Assembly: GCA_027382625.1 (NCBI GenBank)
Contig: JAJKFJ010022621.1
Coordinates: 1-64,000, forward strand
Length of the DNA stretch: 64,000 nt
From: Tetmemena sp. SeJ-2015
Lineage: Eukaryota; Ciliophora; Spirotrichea; Sporadotrichida; Oxytrichidae
Direction: 5' to 3'
Shown here: positions 1 to 11,859 of the stretch, piece by piece
Layout: each line of letters starts with the position of its first letter
Position numbering within the stretch: the first letter of the stretch is position 1
Position numbers and translations under genes: made by a program
The notes under the pieces: generated by a model
What the model was told of the DNA's origin: nothing
Seen by the model: only the letters and a program-made list of their open reading frames with translations
Databases searched by the model: none

Positions 1-1260
1 GTCATCAACCCTTTTTTGGAAATATAGCAAATAAAGGGGCTTTTTTACTATATAAAATCAGATGGGCAAAATATAATAATCTCACCCCATAAATAAACTT
101 CAACTTTTGATAAGAGGGAAAATTCCTAGAAAAGGAAGGGGGCTGTTTTTGACCCCAGTTTCGCATGAGGGACGACTTTGAGGGAGATTTTTTAATGAGA
201 GTATTTTCCTAAAGGGAACTCTCGGGTCGCTTCAGATCCGGAAGAAACGACTATACACATATTTCCCCGAAATCCCGAAAAACCAAAAAATTTTTTTGGG
301 TTTTTAAACCTTAAAATTTTTAGTTTTGTTACTAAAAAAATGCCCAAACCAAAATCGAAGGGGGTGAACCAGACTACTTCAGGCAGATACTCAAGGGTGA
401 CAAAGCTTCTCTTGAAGAGGGGGTCGGGGGTTTTCAAAAGAAAAAAACCAAAAGGTTTTTCCCCCTTAAAAATTATGATAAAGCCTTTTTTTCGGGTCCC
501 CGATAAGTGTTAAAAAAGGAAATTTGGGAGACGAGGGGGAAAAAATCTGCTGAGTTTTTCCAAAACCTGACTTTGGAAAAGAAAAAATTTCCCAAAGAAA
601 AAACCCCGACCCCCGGGGCAAAAAAAAACCTTTTTTTCCAACTTTGGTAAACCCCCACCCTCCCAGCCAGGATAACCTTTTGCGCACATGGTAAAGACAA
701 TTTAAGTTTCAGAGGAAATTTCCCCGGCCTCCGGAGATTGCTACTTAAGAAGCGTTTTTTTATTCTCATTTCGGGATTGAATGGTTTTTTTCCAACCAAA
801 AAGCCCCCCTTTTCATCCAAAAAAAATATTGATAAAAATTAAACCTAAACTAATTTAATAGAGAAGAACGGCAGAGGCCCTTTTACTCATGAAGCGGGAG
901 CAAAGGTGTTCAAAGAAAAGACGCTAGAAGCAAAACCCCTCCCCCGGGGTTGCTTCACTGAAAAAGATTCAAAAAACCCCTTCAGATCCCTGGTTCAGCT
1001 CAGAAGCATTCCTACCAATCCAACGTACTTATATTAACCTTCAATTTTAAAAATCCTAAAATAAAAGCCAAGGGGGAACTAAAACTTAAAAAACCCCTTT
1101 TAAAAGGATGAGTTTAACCTTTTGATTTTAATTTTAAAATTAAAATTTAAAACCCCAAGCTTGATAATTTTTAAATTTCACACATAATATAAACTGTTAA
1201 AAATCCTTTTTATTTGCAAAAGCTTTTGAAATTTAGTTTTTTTTTCATTTTATTTTCTAA
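1..1260. other. Low-quality, homopolymer-rich stretch
   Basis: This block is full of expanded runs such as A7, T8, C5 and G5 next to each other, unlike the DNA from about 3.5 kb onward. No frame can be followed for more than a few dozen codons in either the standard or the ciliate code, and I recognise no gene. The pattern suggests poorly polished sequence at a contig end. Small open frames at 192-820 on the minus strand are Lys/Phe/Gly-rich products of these runs and are not called. Confidence 0.55.
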
Positions 1261-1261
1261 T

Positions 1262-1747
1262 TTGTTTGGGGCTCCTTACTTCATGCGCTTGTATTGATTC
1301 TTCAAGAGGGAGAAGTAGTTTTCAATTGGGTTATACGGGGGTTTAATAAGGAGGAGTGAAGATAAGCTCTATTTGCAAATCTTCGCATAGCTTCTTGGCT
1401 CTTCTACTATGGTGAACTCTGAGGTTGTCCAGGACGATCGAGAGTTTTCTTTTTTAGAAGATTTCATGAACTCCTATTAGAAAGTCAAGGAACTTGTCAG
1501 TATCTATTGACCTTTCATGAACATAATAAACTTCCAACCCTTTTGAAGGTGTGATACCACAAACAATAGCCAAGCTTTCCTATGTTTGTAGTTTATCTTG
1601 GATTGATATATTCTGGTTTCTGTTACTGTAATCTAGCCTGAGCTTAGTTGAGACTGTAAACATCACCTCATCTACAAAAAGAAGTTCTTTCTTTTAGTCT
1701 ATGGCATTTTGAATGAGCACAAGCATTTCTTGCTCTAGTAGTTTAAA
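1262..1747 (-). pseudogene. DDE transposase fragment, IS630/Tc1/mariner type
   Basis: Read on the minus strand with TAA/TAG as Gln, about 130 codons give the core of an IS630/Tc1/mariner DDE endonuclease (established family). In order it shows LLFVDEVMFTVSTK with the first catalytic Asp, then IVLDNLRVHHSRRAKK with the second Asp in its Asp-Asn context. The Pro-Pro-Tyr motif follows. After a one-base frame change comes PIENYFSLLKNQYK, which supplies the third acidic residue of the DDE triad. The N-terminal DNA-binding part would lie beyond 1,747, where sequence quality collapses. The frameshift may be decay or a base-calling error, since it falls in a CCCCC run. Such elements are typical germline-limited transposons in ciliates. 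The family call is firm; activity is unlikely. Confidence 0.85.
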
Positions 1748-2389
1748 ATTTCCCTTTTTTCTTTGGGGGTTTTAACAAAAAAAGGACGATAGTTTTTTTC
1801 TTTTTAAAGTGTTTCCCTTAAAAAAACAGCCCTCAGTTATGAAGACAATAAACGGGTTTTGGGGAATTTCCTAGGGAAAAACCTTTTGTTGCCCTTACAA
1901 GCCCCTTGGCCAGTTTATTAAATCAGTGTGTCTTATAAAATTTCAAGAATCTATTTGCTGGGATGTAAACCATTTTTTCCCTTTTTAGTAAGCGAGGTTC
2001 AATGGAAGTTTTCCTCCCTTTATGCAAATTTGGTTTCCCTTAAACAAGGAAATTTCTTATACTTTTGGGGGGCTGGGGACCGGGTAAGCTCGCTAATTTT
2101 AGAATACCCTGAAGTAAAGTAAACTTTTCCGCGGTAGGGCTCATTGTCCAAAGCGAAGAAGTAAAACCATTTTCCTCGAGCCCCCGTCTTCTTTGAAAAG
2201 CTTTTCAAATCTGAAGCCTCGATTATTTTCCCTCTTTCGAGTTCAAAAATCGAAAAAGGGTTTAAGTTTTGGGTTTTTAAAAAAATTTTTAAAAAAATAA
2301 AATTTTGGATTTTGATTTTTTCGGACCCCTTTTTAGGGCTTCTGTAGGGAATTTTTTTGCGTTTTATAGCAAATTTATACCCCCGTTTT
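1748..2389. other. Low-quality sequence, no gene recognised
   Basis: Homopolymer-rich DNA continues upstream of the transposase core and probably covers its missing N-terminal half. The open frames at 1,928-2,122 (plus) and 2,020-2,400 (minus) overlap each other antisense and match nothing I know. Confidence 0.4.
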
Positions 2390-2690
2390 TTATAGCGCAT
2401 TTATAGCAAATTTTAAAAGCGTTTTTATAGCTTTTTAAGCGTTTTTAAATAGCGCTTTTATAGCGCTTTTTATACCCGTTTTTTTATAGCGCATTTTAGC
2501 GCATTTATAGCGATTTTATAGCGCATTTATAGCCCCTTTTATAGCGATTTATAGCGTTTTAAAGCGTTTTTAAATACCCTTTTTATACGCATTTAAGCGC
2601 ATTTTAAGCTCATTTAAAAGCCTTAAATAGAGCTTTTGTACCCGATTTAATAGCGATTTTTTAATCGTAAAAATTTTTTTTAATCTTTCC
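2390..2690. repeat. Degenerate short tandem repeat around TTTATAGCGC
   Basis: About 300 bp consists of repeated 9-12-base words built on TTTATAGC or TTTATAGCGC, with drifting A/T run lengths. I see roughly 20 copies of the AGCG or AGCC core. The period is irregular, so it does not look like a clean satellite. It lies inside the low-quality zone, so collapse or expansion by the assembler is possible. Confidence 0.6.
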
Positions 2691-3176
2691 TAAATTTACC
2701 TTTTCCCCTCAAAAGTAGAAAGAAATTTTTAAAAAAATTTTTAAATTGGCCAATAAAAAATCTTTCATTGTCTTCTGTAAGTACCCAATAACAAAGATAG
2801 TAAATAAATTCATAAAGGAATTAAAGGTTTGTTTACTTGAATTCCCCTTGGGGATCAAGGCCAAAGAATCCCCCCAGGATGAAGACTGGCTTAAAAATTG
2901 TTTGGTTTTGGAAAATTTATTAAAGCATGCTTAAGTCTAACCCCATTTAAACTGTTTTCAAATTTTTAATTTGACAAATTTTTGAAAAACTTTTTTTTTT
3001 TTAAAAACGAAAAATTTCCATTCATCGTTCGCTTACTACTTAGGCCCCAAAATTTTTAAAAGGGGTTTTGGGCTTGACTCAAGTAAAACCCTTTAAATTT
3101 TTCATATTAGGGAATTTAGAGTGGATGGGCAAAAATTGAAAGATGATCGAGGTTTAAATGCATTGGTTCCCAAATT
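2691..3176. other. Low-quality sequence, no supported gene
   Basis: Runs of A, T, C and G of five to ten bases recur. A 62-codon plus-strand frame (2,746-2,934) rich in Lys and Leu is present but has no recognisable family and no ciliate-type context. Confidence 0.35.
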
Positions 3177-3959
3177 TCAAAAATAAAAATTGAAGGGGTG
3201 GTAAAAATCATTTTAAAAAAAAGACTTACAAGTTTCCCTTTTTGCATGTGCTTGTGCCCTTCTGGGTTTCATCAATTGTCGAATGGGCAGAAAAAATTTT
3301 AAAATTATAGCATAAAAATTTTTTTTTAAAAGTTTAATTGTTGATCGTATGCTCAAAAAAATTTTTAAATGAAATTTTATAAAATTTTACTAAATTATAA
3401 CTCTGCCAAAAACAAGGCTTTCAAAATTTTATGAAAAAAATGAAGCCTAGCTCATACTCAATTTAAATTAATGAATTTGATACTCACTTAGGATTATCAA
3501 ATTATTTTAATTCATTTTCTAAATTTTTTTAAAAAGGTGTTTGTGTTTCTCTTTTTCCTCATTTTAAAGTTCTCGATCAAATTGAAAATGTTCTATATCA
3601 GAAATAAGATTGAGATTGATATTTATTCTTCTCGAATAACAATAAATAATTTAGAGGAGTATCTTGTCTATTTTGCAATAGGTCATTAAGTCTATAGTAA
3701 TATCTAATTTATTGAAGAGTTTGAGCTAAAAAATATTCAAATTTATGATGGATTCCAGAGTAGAGTATTTATATTTTCTGCATAAAAAGTGTCTGATTTT
3801 GTTGAAATCTAATTCCAGCAAATGCAGCTGTTATTATTGGATGAATGAAGATGACAACACTAGAGCTTATTCTTGTGAAGATAGTCAGCAAATTAAACCA
3901 CAAAGAGCTTGCAGTTCCAAGAAACAATATATTTTTAGCCGATGATTTTTGAACAACAT
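3177..3959 (-). pseudogene. Leucine-rich family copy S, TGA in N terminus
   Basis: The minus-strand frame starts at ATG 3,959 and runs 261 codons to TGA at 3,177-3,179, interrupted only by TGA at codon 25 (3,885-3,887). The N terminus reads HRLKIYCFLELQALCGLIC, then the TGA, then LSSQE, matching the F-box-like start of the other copies. NIFQLKLFNKLDITIDL follows, which aligns with the equivalent segment at about 15.7 kb. Distal codons drift into Phe/Lys-rich sequence near the low-quality block, so the true C terminus is uncertain. The function of the family is not established. F-box plus leucine-rich repeats would suggest substrate recruitment for ubiquitin ligation, but that is inference. 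Confidence 0.6.
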
Positions 3960-4169
3960 AATTAATTTTATAAAGCAATTAATTCATTTTATATTCTTAA
4001 ACACGAATTAGTTTTAAATATTTAATAATTAAATTTCTTTAAATAATGCTGCTCTAATTGCTATTATCTATATAAAAGCTTTTAAATATAATTTATTTAA
4101 ATTTTAAATTCTTATGTTTAAATTATTAAAAAACTAAGTAAATCTACTGATGAATATATCTTTTACTCA

Positions 4170-5265
4170 CTTTTTCTTTTTGGGTCTGCAAATTGTGTAA
4201 TTGATTTGAATTTTATATTTAAATTTTTTTTAAATTTCATTTAAAAATTTTCTATTTTTAAAAAAATAAGAATTTTTTTTGGCTGCACTCTATACAAGTA
4301 GCAATTCTCAGCTAGCTGTAGATCTCTTTAATTAGCAAAAATTTTTGGATTTCTGTATTCCTTAGAATTATCTTCGCAACCTTTAATAATTTCATAGAGA
4401 GGGGCAGGAACTCTAAGATATTCTATTCTTAGAATTACAAGAACTGAAATATCTAAATTATCTTCTAAATATAAGCTAGTTAGTACTTTATTGAGAGAAA
4501 AGCGAGAATTTAAGCTTGTATTAACTGAGATTTCTTTTAAATTATTCAACTACTTTTCCCTTTTCATCCTTATTAATTAATTCTAAATCATTGTAAGTGA
4601 AAGATTCTGAGCATTTTAGCGAGCTCGGGTAAAATTTATACACATTTTATTTAGCATTATCAATTAATGCCCCATGAACTCTATGAAAGTTTGTAGATAA
4701 TCTTCATCTCCATGAAGACTAACGTTTCTAAGTTAAGGATAGTAATTCTCGAATAATTGGACATTATTATTTTATTTGTCCCATGAAAGTCTTAGATTCA
4801 ATTTCTCAAGATTTATGAGCTTAGTTTTTAGGAACTATAAAAATTACTCATTTTTTGCTTTTACAAAATTGAAATCATAGTCTAAGCTTGTTAATTTGGG
4901 TGCATTTGTAGATTGACTAACCTAATCTTAATCAGAAATTTGCATATGAAAAATATTTAAATTTTAAGGTAAATGAGCAAATGCTTCAAACTGCTTCATT
5001 GAAATATTTACCCCTTGTAAATTACACTATACTAAGTTGATATTTTCATTTTAAAAGACGATTATTAACTGCTTTGATAAGTTATCTAGACTTTCTTTTT
5101 CTTCTTGTATGAGTTCTTTAAATTTTAAAGAGGATCCTAACCCTGACTAAAGATGCAAAGCTCTACATTTCATTCTTCTTTCCGAGCATTAAAGGAATTT
5201 GAGAAAGGTTATATCAATTTCTCTCATTATCATTGAGGTACAGACTAATTAAAATTCGTTGAATA
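4170..5265 (-). CDS. Leucine-rich family copy T, 5'-truncated
   Basis: With TAA/TAG as Gln, the minus strand is open for about 340 codons from near 5,265 without a TGA. It shows clear leucine-rich spacing, for example TKLINLEKLNLRLSWDKQ, QLRNVSLHGDEDYLQTFIEF and LKEISVNTSLNSRFSLNK. The start region NLFNEFQLV corresponds to family position about 90, so the N-terminal F-box-like part is missing; it should lie in the homopolymer block at 5.3-6.2 kb. The frame does not close near the expected C terminus (about 4,250) and continues past 4,170, so its own TGA is lost or misread. The long uninterrupted frame implies the copy is either functional or recently broken. Confidence 0.65.
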
Positions 5266-5309
5266 GATTCAGTTCAAAAATCTTTGAATTTTTAAGAGTC
5301 TTAGGAGTG

Positions 5310-6180
5310 ATAAGCTTTTTTAAAAAGGGTTTTTTAAATTTTAAAAAACAAAAAATTTAAAAATTTGTTTTGCCCCATTTCTTCCCGGGTTGCAAGGCCC
5401 ATTCAAATTTTTAATTAAAATTTTTTTAGCCAGAGTTTATGGGTTTAAAAAAATATTTTTTAATTTTTTCCTTTAAAAAGGAAAAAAAGAAAAATAATTA
5501 TTATAATATTTTATTTCCCATAGAAATTAATTAAAAAAATGAATATTCAAAATATATTTGTCCCTCATATTTGTTTAATTTATGCCCAAAATAAAAAAAA
5601 ATAAAAATTTTTCCCTTTTTATTTTTAAAGAAATTCATAATTAATTTCAAAGTTAAGATTATTCTTATTATAAATTTTTATCTATTTATCACTTCATTTA
5701 AATGTAATTGGCCTGCATTACTCAAACTCTAACTTTAATTATAAAGATGCTGCATTGATTTAGTCACTCCAAGCATGGACTCCATAACTTTTTTAAATGC
5801 AAGAAAAGTTTCATTCTTAATTTTTTTTTTAAAAAAAATTTTTTTAAAAAAAAGGTTTTAATTTTTAAAAACTTTAATTATTTAAAATTAATGCTCTTTT
5901 GCCACAATTTAAATTTTTAAAAAAATTTTAAGGGAAAAAAAATTTTCCCCAAAAACAATTAGCTTAAAAATTTTTTTTAAAAAAGGGAAAATTTTTGAAA
6001 ATAATTGATTAATCCCCAAAAATTTATATTTTAATTTTTCTTTAAAAATTTTTAAAATTTTTGAAGCCTTTTTTAAGGTTTAAAAACACATAAAAATTAA
6101 AATGTTTAAAATTTTTTAAGTAAAATTTTAATTTTAAAATTAATTCTTTAAATTTTAAAAAAAATTTTAAAATTTGTAAA
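5310..6180. other. Homopolymer-rich block splitting a gene
   Basis: Long mixed A and T runs dominate, with CCCC or GGGG insertions. Leucine-rich coding sequence stops at its left edge. A short minus-strand piece at 6,180-6,360 (for example LVRQFLNILFKGLNIAF in one frame) may be the other side of the same gene. I infer an assembly defect rather than an insertion. Confidence 0.45.
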
Positions 6181-6809
6181 AGATATACAAGATGTGGGCT
6201 AGGTCTTCGTTCGATATTAATCAGTATCAATTCAAATTTAGGGGTAGAATATTCTAAAATTAAATAGCAAAAGCGATATTCAAGCCTTTGAAAAGTATAT
6301 TTAAGAATTATCGGACCAATTTTATTATCGTTTTTTATAGATATTGCTACCAATTAAATATCATGAAATATGTTTTAAAAGAATTAGAGATTTCTATGAC
6401 TCAATAGTTCAATGGTTTAAAAAAATTTAAATATATTTAATTTTAAATATATAGGGAAGGTAAAAATCCTATTAATATGAATTCTTAAATATTTTGGTAA
6501 TTCAATTTTCTTAAACTATTTTAATTCTCTAGGATAGACTGGCATTTAAATATTTATTAGTTATTTTTAATATTAAAATTATGATGTGTATTAAAATTTG
6601 TTTTAAGAAATTCTATAGCTATTAAAATATCATATTAATTTGATAAATCTGAATGCTAGAAATATGGCCCCAATAAAATTAAATTTAATTTAATCTTACT
6701 AAATAAAAAAAGTTATATTGGGAATTCTAAAAACTTAATTAAATTAATATACTTTTTCTTTGATTTAAATATTTTAATCAAATCAATTATATAATCTTAA
6801 ATACTGTCT

Positions 6810-8153
6810 TCATTAATTGTATAATTCCTATATTTTCCTGCAGTATTTATACTTAATCTATATCTCTTACAAGATTTAAAGGCTTGAGTCTTACTTTGAT
6901 ATATCAATAGTCCTCCATATGTTTTTATTACGTATTTCTTTGGCTGCTATTTTGGTTAATTTATAACTTTCAATCAACTTATAGTCATTTTATTCTTAAT
7001 CTAAACATAATTCTTGCTCGTTATCCTCATACAATTCAATTATTTTGTAAATGTTTGAATTAACTTTCAAGCATTCAACCTCAAAATAAAATCTTATTTC
7101 TATTCCAGTATAAGTAAATTATTTTAAGCACTCTAGTACGTGATCAAGTGAAATTTTGCCTTTTTAAAATATATTAAAGTTGATCAACTTCAAGCTCTTC
7201 ATTTCACAGCTATATATTCTTTCGAAAAAAAGGTTTTGAATCTAATTTATGAAGTTTGTTTTATTAAGTTATTCCCAATCCCATAAATTCATAGAAATAC
7301 TTTAAAGGCTATTAAATTTATATTATCCAATATTCTGTATGAATTTAATAATATTATCTTATGAACCTTCTATGTTAATCTGCTTTATTTGAGAGTAATA
7401 CTTGTGAAATATTTCTATTTATTCTGTTTATGAAAAATGAAGCTTCAAACTTAATATTTCTAGACTCTACAAATTTGAATCTTAATGATTTATGAAAATA
7501 GACCTTCCAAATTGTGATGATGTAAAATCGTATCCGAGGCTTTTGATTTTTGAAAAATCTACAGATTGACCTATAGGCTATAATTAATTTTCAAGATAAG
7601 TGAATGATAGAGAAATATTTGGGGTTATTTTTGCAAAAATCTAGAGCTGTTGCATATTTAGTTCTAAACCTTTCAGTTCACACTCTGTAAGAGAAATATT
7701 ATCATTTTTAAAAGTAATTGAAATCTGCTTAAAAAATTATTTAAATTTTCTACTCTCTTGATATTATTTAACGTCCTTAGCTATATATTCCTAAACGAAT
7801 TTGAAAAAGTAATTTGCATTCAACCTTTCTTGTAATTTTGCTCAAAATCTATAAAATAATCTAATCCATTTTTAGATATTTTTAATATCATAGCAGGAAT
7901 TCGGTAGAATTAAAAAGTTTCATCTAAAAATTTGTGAATTTAGATATTTTCTGAGTAAATTTGTACTACTGCGAGTAAATTCTACTATTCTTTTGAATTT
8001 ACTATAGCTTAAATGTAGGTTCTATTATTGAATTTATTACGATGATAGAACTATTTCTTGAATTACTTGCTTAAGTTGCATATTTTTTTGACTTAGAATT
8101 TTCAATTTTAAGAAACAGAAGATTTATATCAGTAAATGAGTTTTTAGTTTCAT
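6810..8153 (-). pseudogene. Leucine-rich family copy A, frameshifted
   Basis: Starts at ATG 8,153 with MKLKTHLLIQIFCFLKLKIL and ends at TGA 6,810 after KYKYCRKIQELYNQ, both closely matching the intact paralogue at 11,860-13,215. Relative to that copy, one base is missing before MKLFN (about 7.9 kb), and an in-frame TGA replaces a Gln codon shortly after. Leucine-rich segments remain readable between 6.85 and 7.8 kb. Together with the next copy (8,976-10,296) it forms a two-gene block resembling 11,860-15,863. It is probably a dead or dying duplicate; base-call error for the single-base loss cannot be excluded. Confidence 0.65.
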
Positions 8154-8975
8154 TTTAGAAATAAATAATTTACAACAAATAATATTCTACTTAAATATAA
8201 AGCTATTTTAAATATTTAACTTTTAGATTTAAATAGTTAACTCAATATTTAAGTGTTATATTTGTATTGTCAATCCCTAGAAATACTTGCCATTTTTTCC
8301 ACAAAAAATTATTTATAAAATATAATCATCAATTTTTAAAAAGTGATTTTAAAATCTTTAATTTGCAAGAAAACGATTTAATATAACTTAAGTGCACTAT
8401 TTTTAAACTTAATTTGTATAAATTTATATTTCTACTACAAATTAAAATTATTTAACAGCTCAATATATTTATCTATAAAAATAATTATACTTATAATTAT
8501 AAAAAGTTTATCTTATCTGCCTCATAATTTTTAAAACGTAGCCATGCTTTTATTCTTCATAAGGCTATTCTCACTAGTAATAAAATTCCTTAATTATTTT
8601 AAATCATTTAAACTAACAAATCTAATTTAATATTTTTTTTAACTGCATTGTTCGAGTACCATCTAAATTCAATATAAAGTCTATTCATAGAATTATTTTT
8701 AATAAATCTCTTAAAACTTGAAGTTATTGTATTATAAAATATCACAATTTAAGATAAAATTGACCTTGCCAAAAAAATTAAGATTTTTTAAAAAAATTAT
8801 AGGTATATTATAATTTTTCAAATAAAATTGTAATCTTGTTCAAAAAAAGATCTGGTAATATAAATATACATTTCTATTAAAAAATTTGGTTTTATTTAAA
8901 GGTTTTTCAGAGACTAAAAATTCGAAATAATTAATTTTATTGTTAATTTTGAATTAAAAATTATCTTATTTTATA

Positions 8976-10296
8976 TCATACGTTTTATCTCCGAATTATG
9001 CATTTAATTTGCAGTTCTAATAAGGCTTGAAAATTATTTGAATCCATTAGCTAAAGAACAATAGCTTTTCTATTTCTTTTTGCACTATTTGTTGGGGAAA
9101 TTTGAATCAATTTAAAATTTTCTAATGACTCAATAGATTCATACTCTTTGGATTGATTAAAGAAACTTAATTCTAAGATTTTTTCAAATTTTTGAATTAT
9201 TTCATAACATTCTTGATTACTTCCAAATATTAAAGTTATAAAAAAACCTTAATTTGCATTTAAGGATGAGTAGCCTCTTTCAATATTGAAATTAATTTAT
9301 TGAGTGGCCACTTTCCAGAACTCTCTATTTTCAACCTAATAGACTTTAGGTTTTATATGAGAGCTGGATTATTTCTACCTTTTAAGAGTTTTAAGAGATA
9401 TATAAAGTTACTAAACTTGCTTAAAGTATTGAGAGAAATATGCTCAAGATTATTTGGCTTTATTAAATTTAATAATCTTTTAACCTTACTAAAAGAACCA
9501 CTGAGGTGTAGACTTTTGATATTTGCGGAAAGTATTTAAAAACTTTCTTCTGCTTTAAGGCAGCATCCACCTTAAAGCAAAAGTTTTAACTTCTCCAGAT
9601 TTTGCAAACACCCATTCATTGCCATTGAAAATTGAACATTTTCTTGCTTAAATTTATAAAAGTCATATTTGAGCTATTTTATTTTGGGATGACCTGTTGT
9701 TTCCTTAATATCTCCAAAATTATAATATATTTGAGTCCTATATAGATCAAGTTTTTCAATATTGGCTGCTAAAAATTAAAATTGATTTGTATTAATTTGA
9801 ATTTTCCTCAATAAACAACTCTATATGATGATATTTTATTAACTAAATATGCTCGAGAGTATTTGAAAAATTGATTTCAGTTTATCATTGTACTCCAGAA
9901 TCAAATCCTTATCATTAAAATAATAATCATCTGGGTAGATTTCTAAGAAAGTAAGTTAAATTTTTCATTGTATTTACTCTAGAAATTTAAGCATGATCTC
10001 GTCCTTTTTGCGATATTCGATAAGTTAAATGCTCAGATCAAATTTATTGAAAAGCTTCAATTCAAAAATGTTAAAGTTTTTAATTTCATTATAGAAAGAT
10101 GTCTGTACTTTCTCTAAATGAAGTTTTTTATTTTTGTGTATTTCTTCTAGCTCAAATAAAGATTTTGATTTTATATTATCTAGGATTACAGCACGAGAGA
10201 TTGATTAAGTTTGCTAAGTCTACATATTTTCTAACTTAGAATTTTAAGTTTCAAGTTACTGAAAATAATTATTTTTAGAAATTTAGAAAGATACAT
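8976..10296 (-). pseudogene. Leucine-rich family copy C, frameshifted
   Basis: ATG at 10,296 gives MYLSKFLKIIIFSNLKLKIL, then QKICRLSKLNQSLVL, the family start. A one-base deletion just before NIFELKLFNKFDLSIQLIEY breaks the frame (about 10.08 kb). A TGA then occurs where the paralogue at 14.5-15.9 kb has AGA (Ile-Gln-Arg-Lys). The end is taken as TGA 8,976 after LLELQIKCIIRRQN. A 79-codon plus-strand frame at 9,300-9,539 is its antisense shadow. The gene order with copy A mirrors copies B and D. Confidence 0.6.
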
Positions 10297-10745
10297 TTAA
10301 ATTATATGCCTAAGAAATTTTAAGGTTTTATTTATATCAATAGCTGAATATTCAAAGCTGTAAAAATATTTAAAAATATAAATTGGTCAAAATATTCATA
10401 AAATTATTTTTTTTGAATCATATTTTAAATAATAATTGACAATTCCATAGTTTTAAATACTTATAATTTAATAAAAATATTTATAGTCTTAATTTTTTTA
10501 AAAAAATAAAGCTAAAAATTTTGTTGCATCCTCATATTTTTTGAATTATATTTATATAAAAAGTTATTTAAATATAAGTCAAACTTGGGACGAATTTGAA
10601 TACACAATAGAAAGTAAGCAAAATCTAATGAAGATAGAACTATTATAAAAAAGTGATAAATATTAAATTATAAATTAATTTATTCTCCTACCATATCACT
10701 ATAAGATGGTGATTTTCTGTATCAAAAGTTTAATTATTTGTTTTC

Positions 10746-10995
10746 GTGTCTGCGATTTGAGATGTTGCTGCTGAAGGTGAGAGTGGACTCCTTCAAATGT
10801 TGAGGTTATAGACAGTTTTACTTGCGAATGGTGATAGCTATGTTTTTAATTATGCTCAAAAGTACACACAAATGGAGCATAATTTTATAAATCTTCTAGC
10901 TTTCCAGCGAAGATGAGTCTCTGTAGATCGGGAGGAATGCCTTACTTGTTCTGGACGCTTGCCTAATCGACTGGTACCTTCAAGCTCGTGAATTT
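10746..10995 (-). pseudogene. Ubiquitin-like pseudogene
   Basis: Minus-strand translation gives [20 protein letters not shown]. This matches the signature of ubiquitin around the Lys48 region ([20 protein letters not shown] in the canonical protein). About 70 bases further on, in another frame, PQHLKESTLTF matches the ubiquitin stretch NIQKESTLHL. The N-terminal strands are reduced to FTSLKVPVD, the spacer between the two blocks is too long, and the terminal Gly-Gly is absent. A 10-base inverted repeat (AATTATGCTC and its complement) lies in the expanded middle. GC content is higher than the flanks. It is clearly a decayed copy and no functional product is expected. Confidence 0.8.
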
Positions 10996-11859
10996 AGTAT
11001 TTAAGTATTTTAGTTATATTAGTGTAGTTTAAATTTAAAATAATTTATCTCTATTTTTTAAGCGCAATATTTTAAGAATCACAGAACAATGACTCAATTT
11101 ACAAGTATTTCTAAGACCACGATCAACTAATCATATTCATCCTATATTTTAATTTATAGGAAGATACAATTAAGTAATCATAAAGTCTCAAAATTTAAAT
11201 ACAAGATAATACAAGAGTTCAACTCATCATACAAATATTGTAAATTTCTTTCAAGGGCTTCGAAATATTCAGAAAGGAATCAGAGGCATTATTTGCAGAT
11301 GAATTTCATTCTTCAATGGATCTGAAATTGAAATTTGCGTTACTAGTATAGTTTTTACCCATAACATTAATAATTATATGTAAATGTATTTATTAAAACC
11401 TCAATAAATTATAACTTGGTTATTGAACTTTAGTCTGATTACTTTCTAGCTATTTTTTTAAATGGAAACATCCTTCTGTCTCAGACTAATGATAATTAAC
11501 CTATATTTTAAGAGTACTTTATTTTTAATTTTATCACAAATTAATAAATCATATTAGTTCAGGTGAGCTAAAAAAGAAGAATATTTCCCATTTTACTTGA
11601 AAATGATTTTGATTTCTGAGCGAGATTTGAATATAAATTACAACCAGGTACTTTACAAGATATATACAAACTCTTCGACATTCGTCAGTATTAATATTAT
11701 TAAAGAGATTTATTTAACTAACGAATTCTTTTATTTATATGATAAAACTTGAATGAGTGAAGTATTCGCGTATTTAAATTTCATTGGATTTGTATTAAAA
11801 TAAAAAGGTTAAATTGTTTAATCTTTTAAGTAAAGTAATTTTATAATTGAATACCGTTT
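10996..11859. other. Intergenic, no gene recognised
   Basis: AT-rich DNA between the ubiquitin pseudogene and the next leucine-rich gene. A slightly GC-richer patch at 11,220-11,345 has a short minus-strand frame (QISISDPLKNEIHLQIMPL) that I do not recognise. Confidence 0.4.

Noticed and set aside
192..820. Overlapping minus-strand ORFs rich in Phe, Lys and Gly
   Set aside because: They are generated by homopolymer runs in low-quality sequence and overlap each other in different frames.
9300..9539. 79-codon plus-strand ORF
   Set aside because: Antisense to copy C, whose minus-strand reading shows paralogy; no motif of its own.
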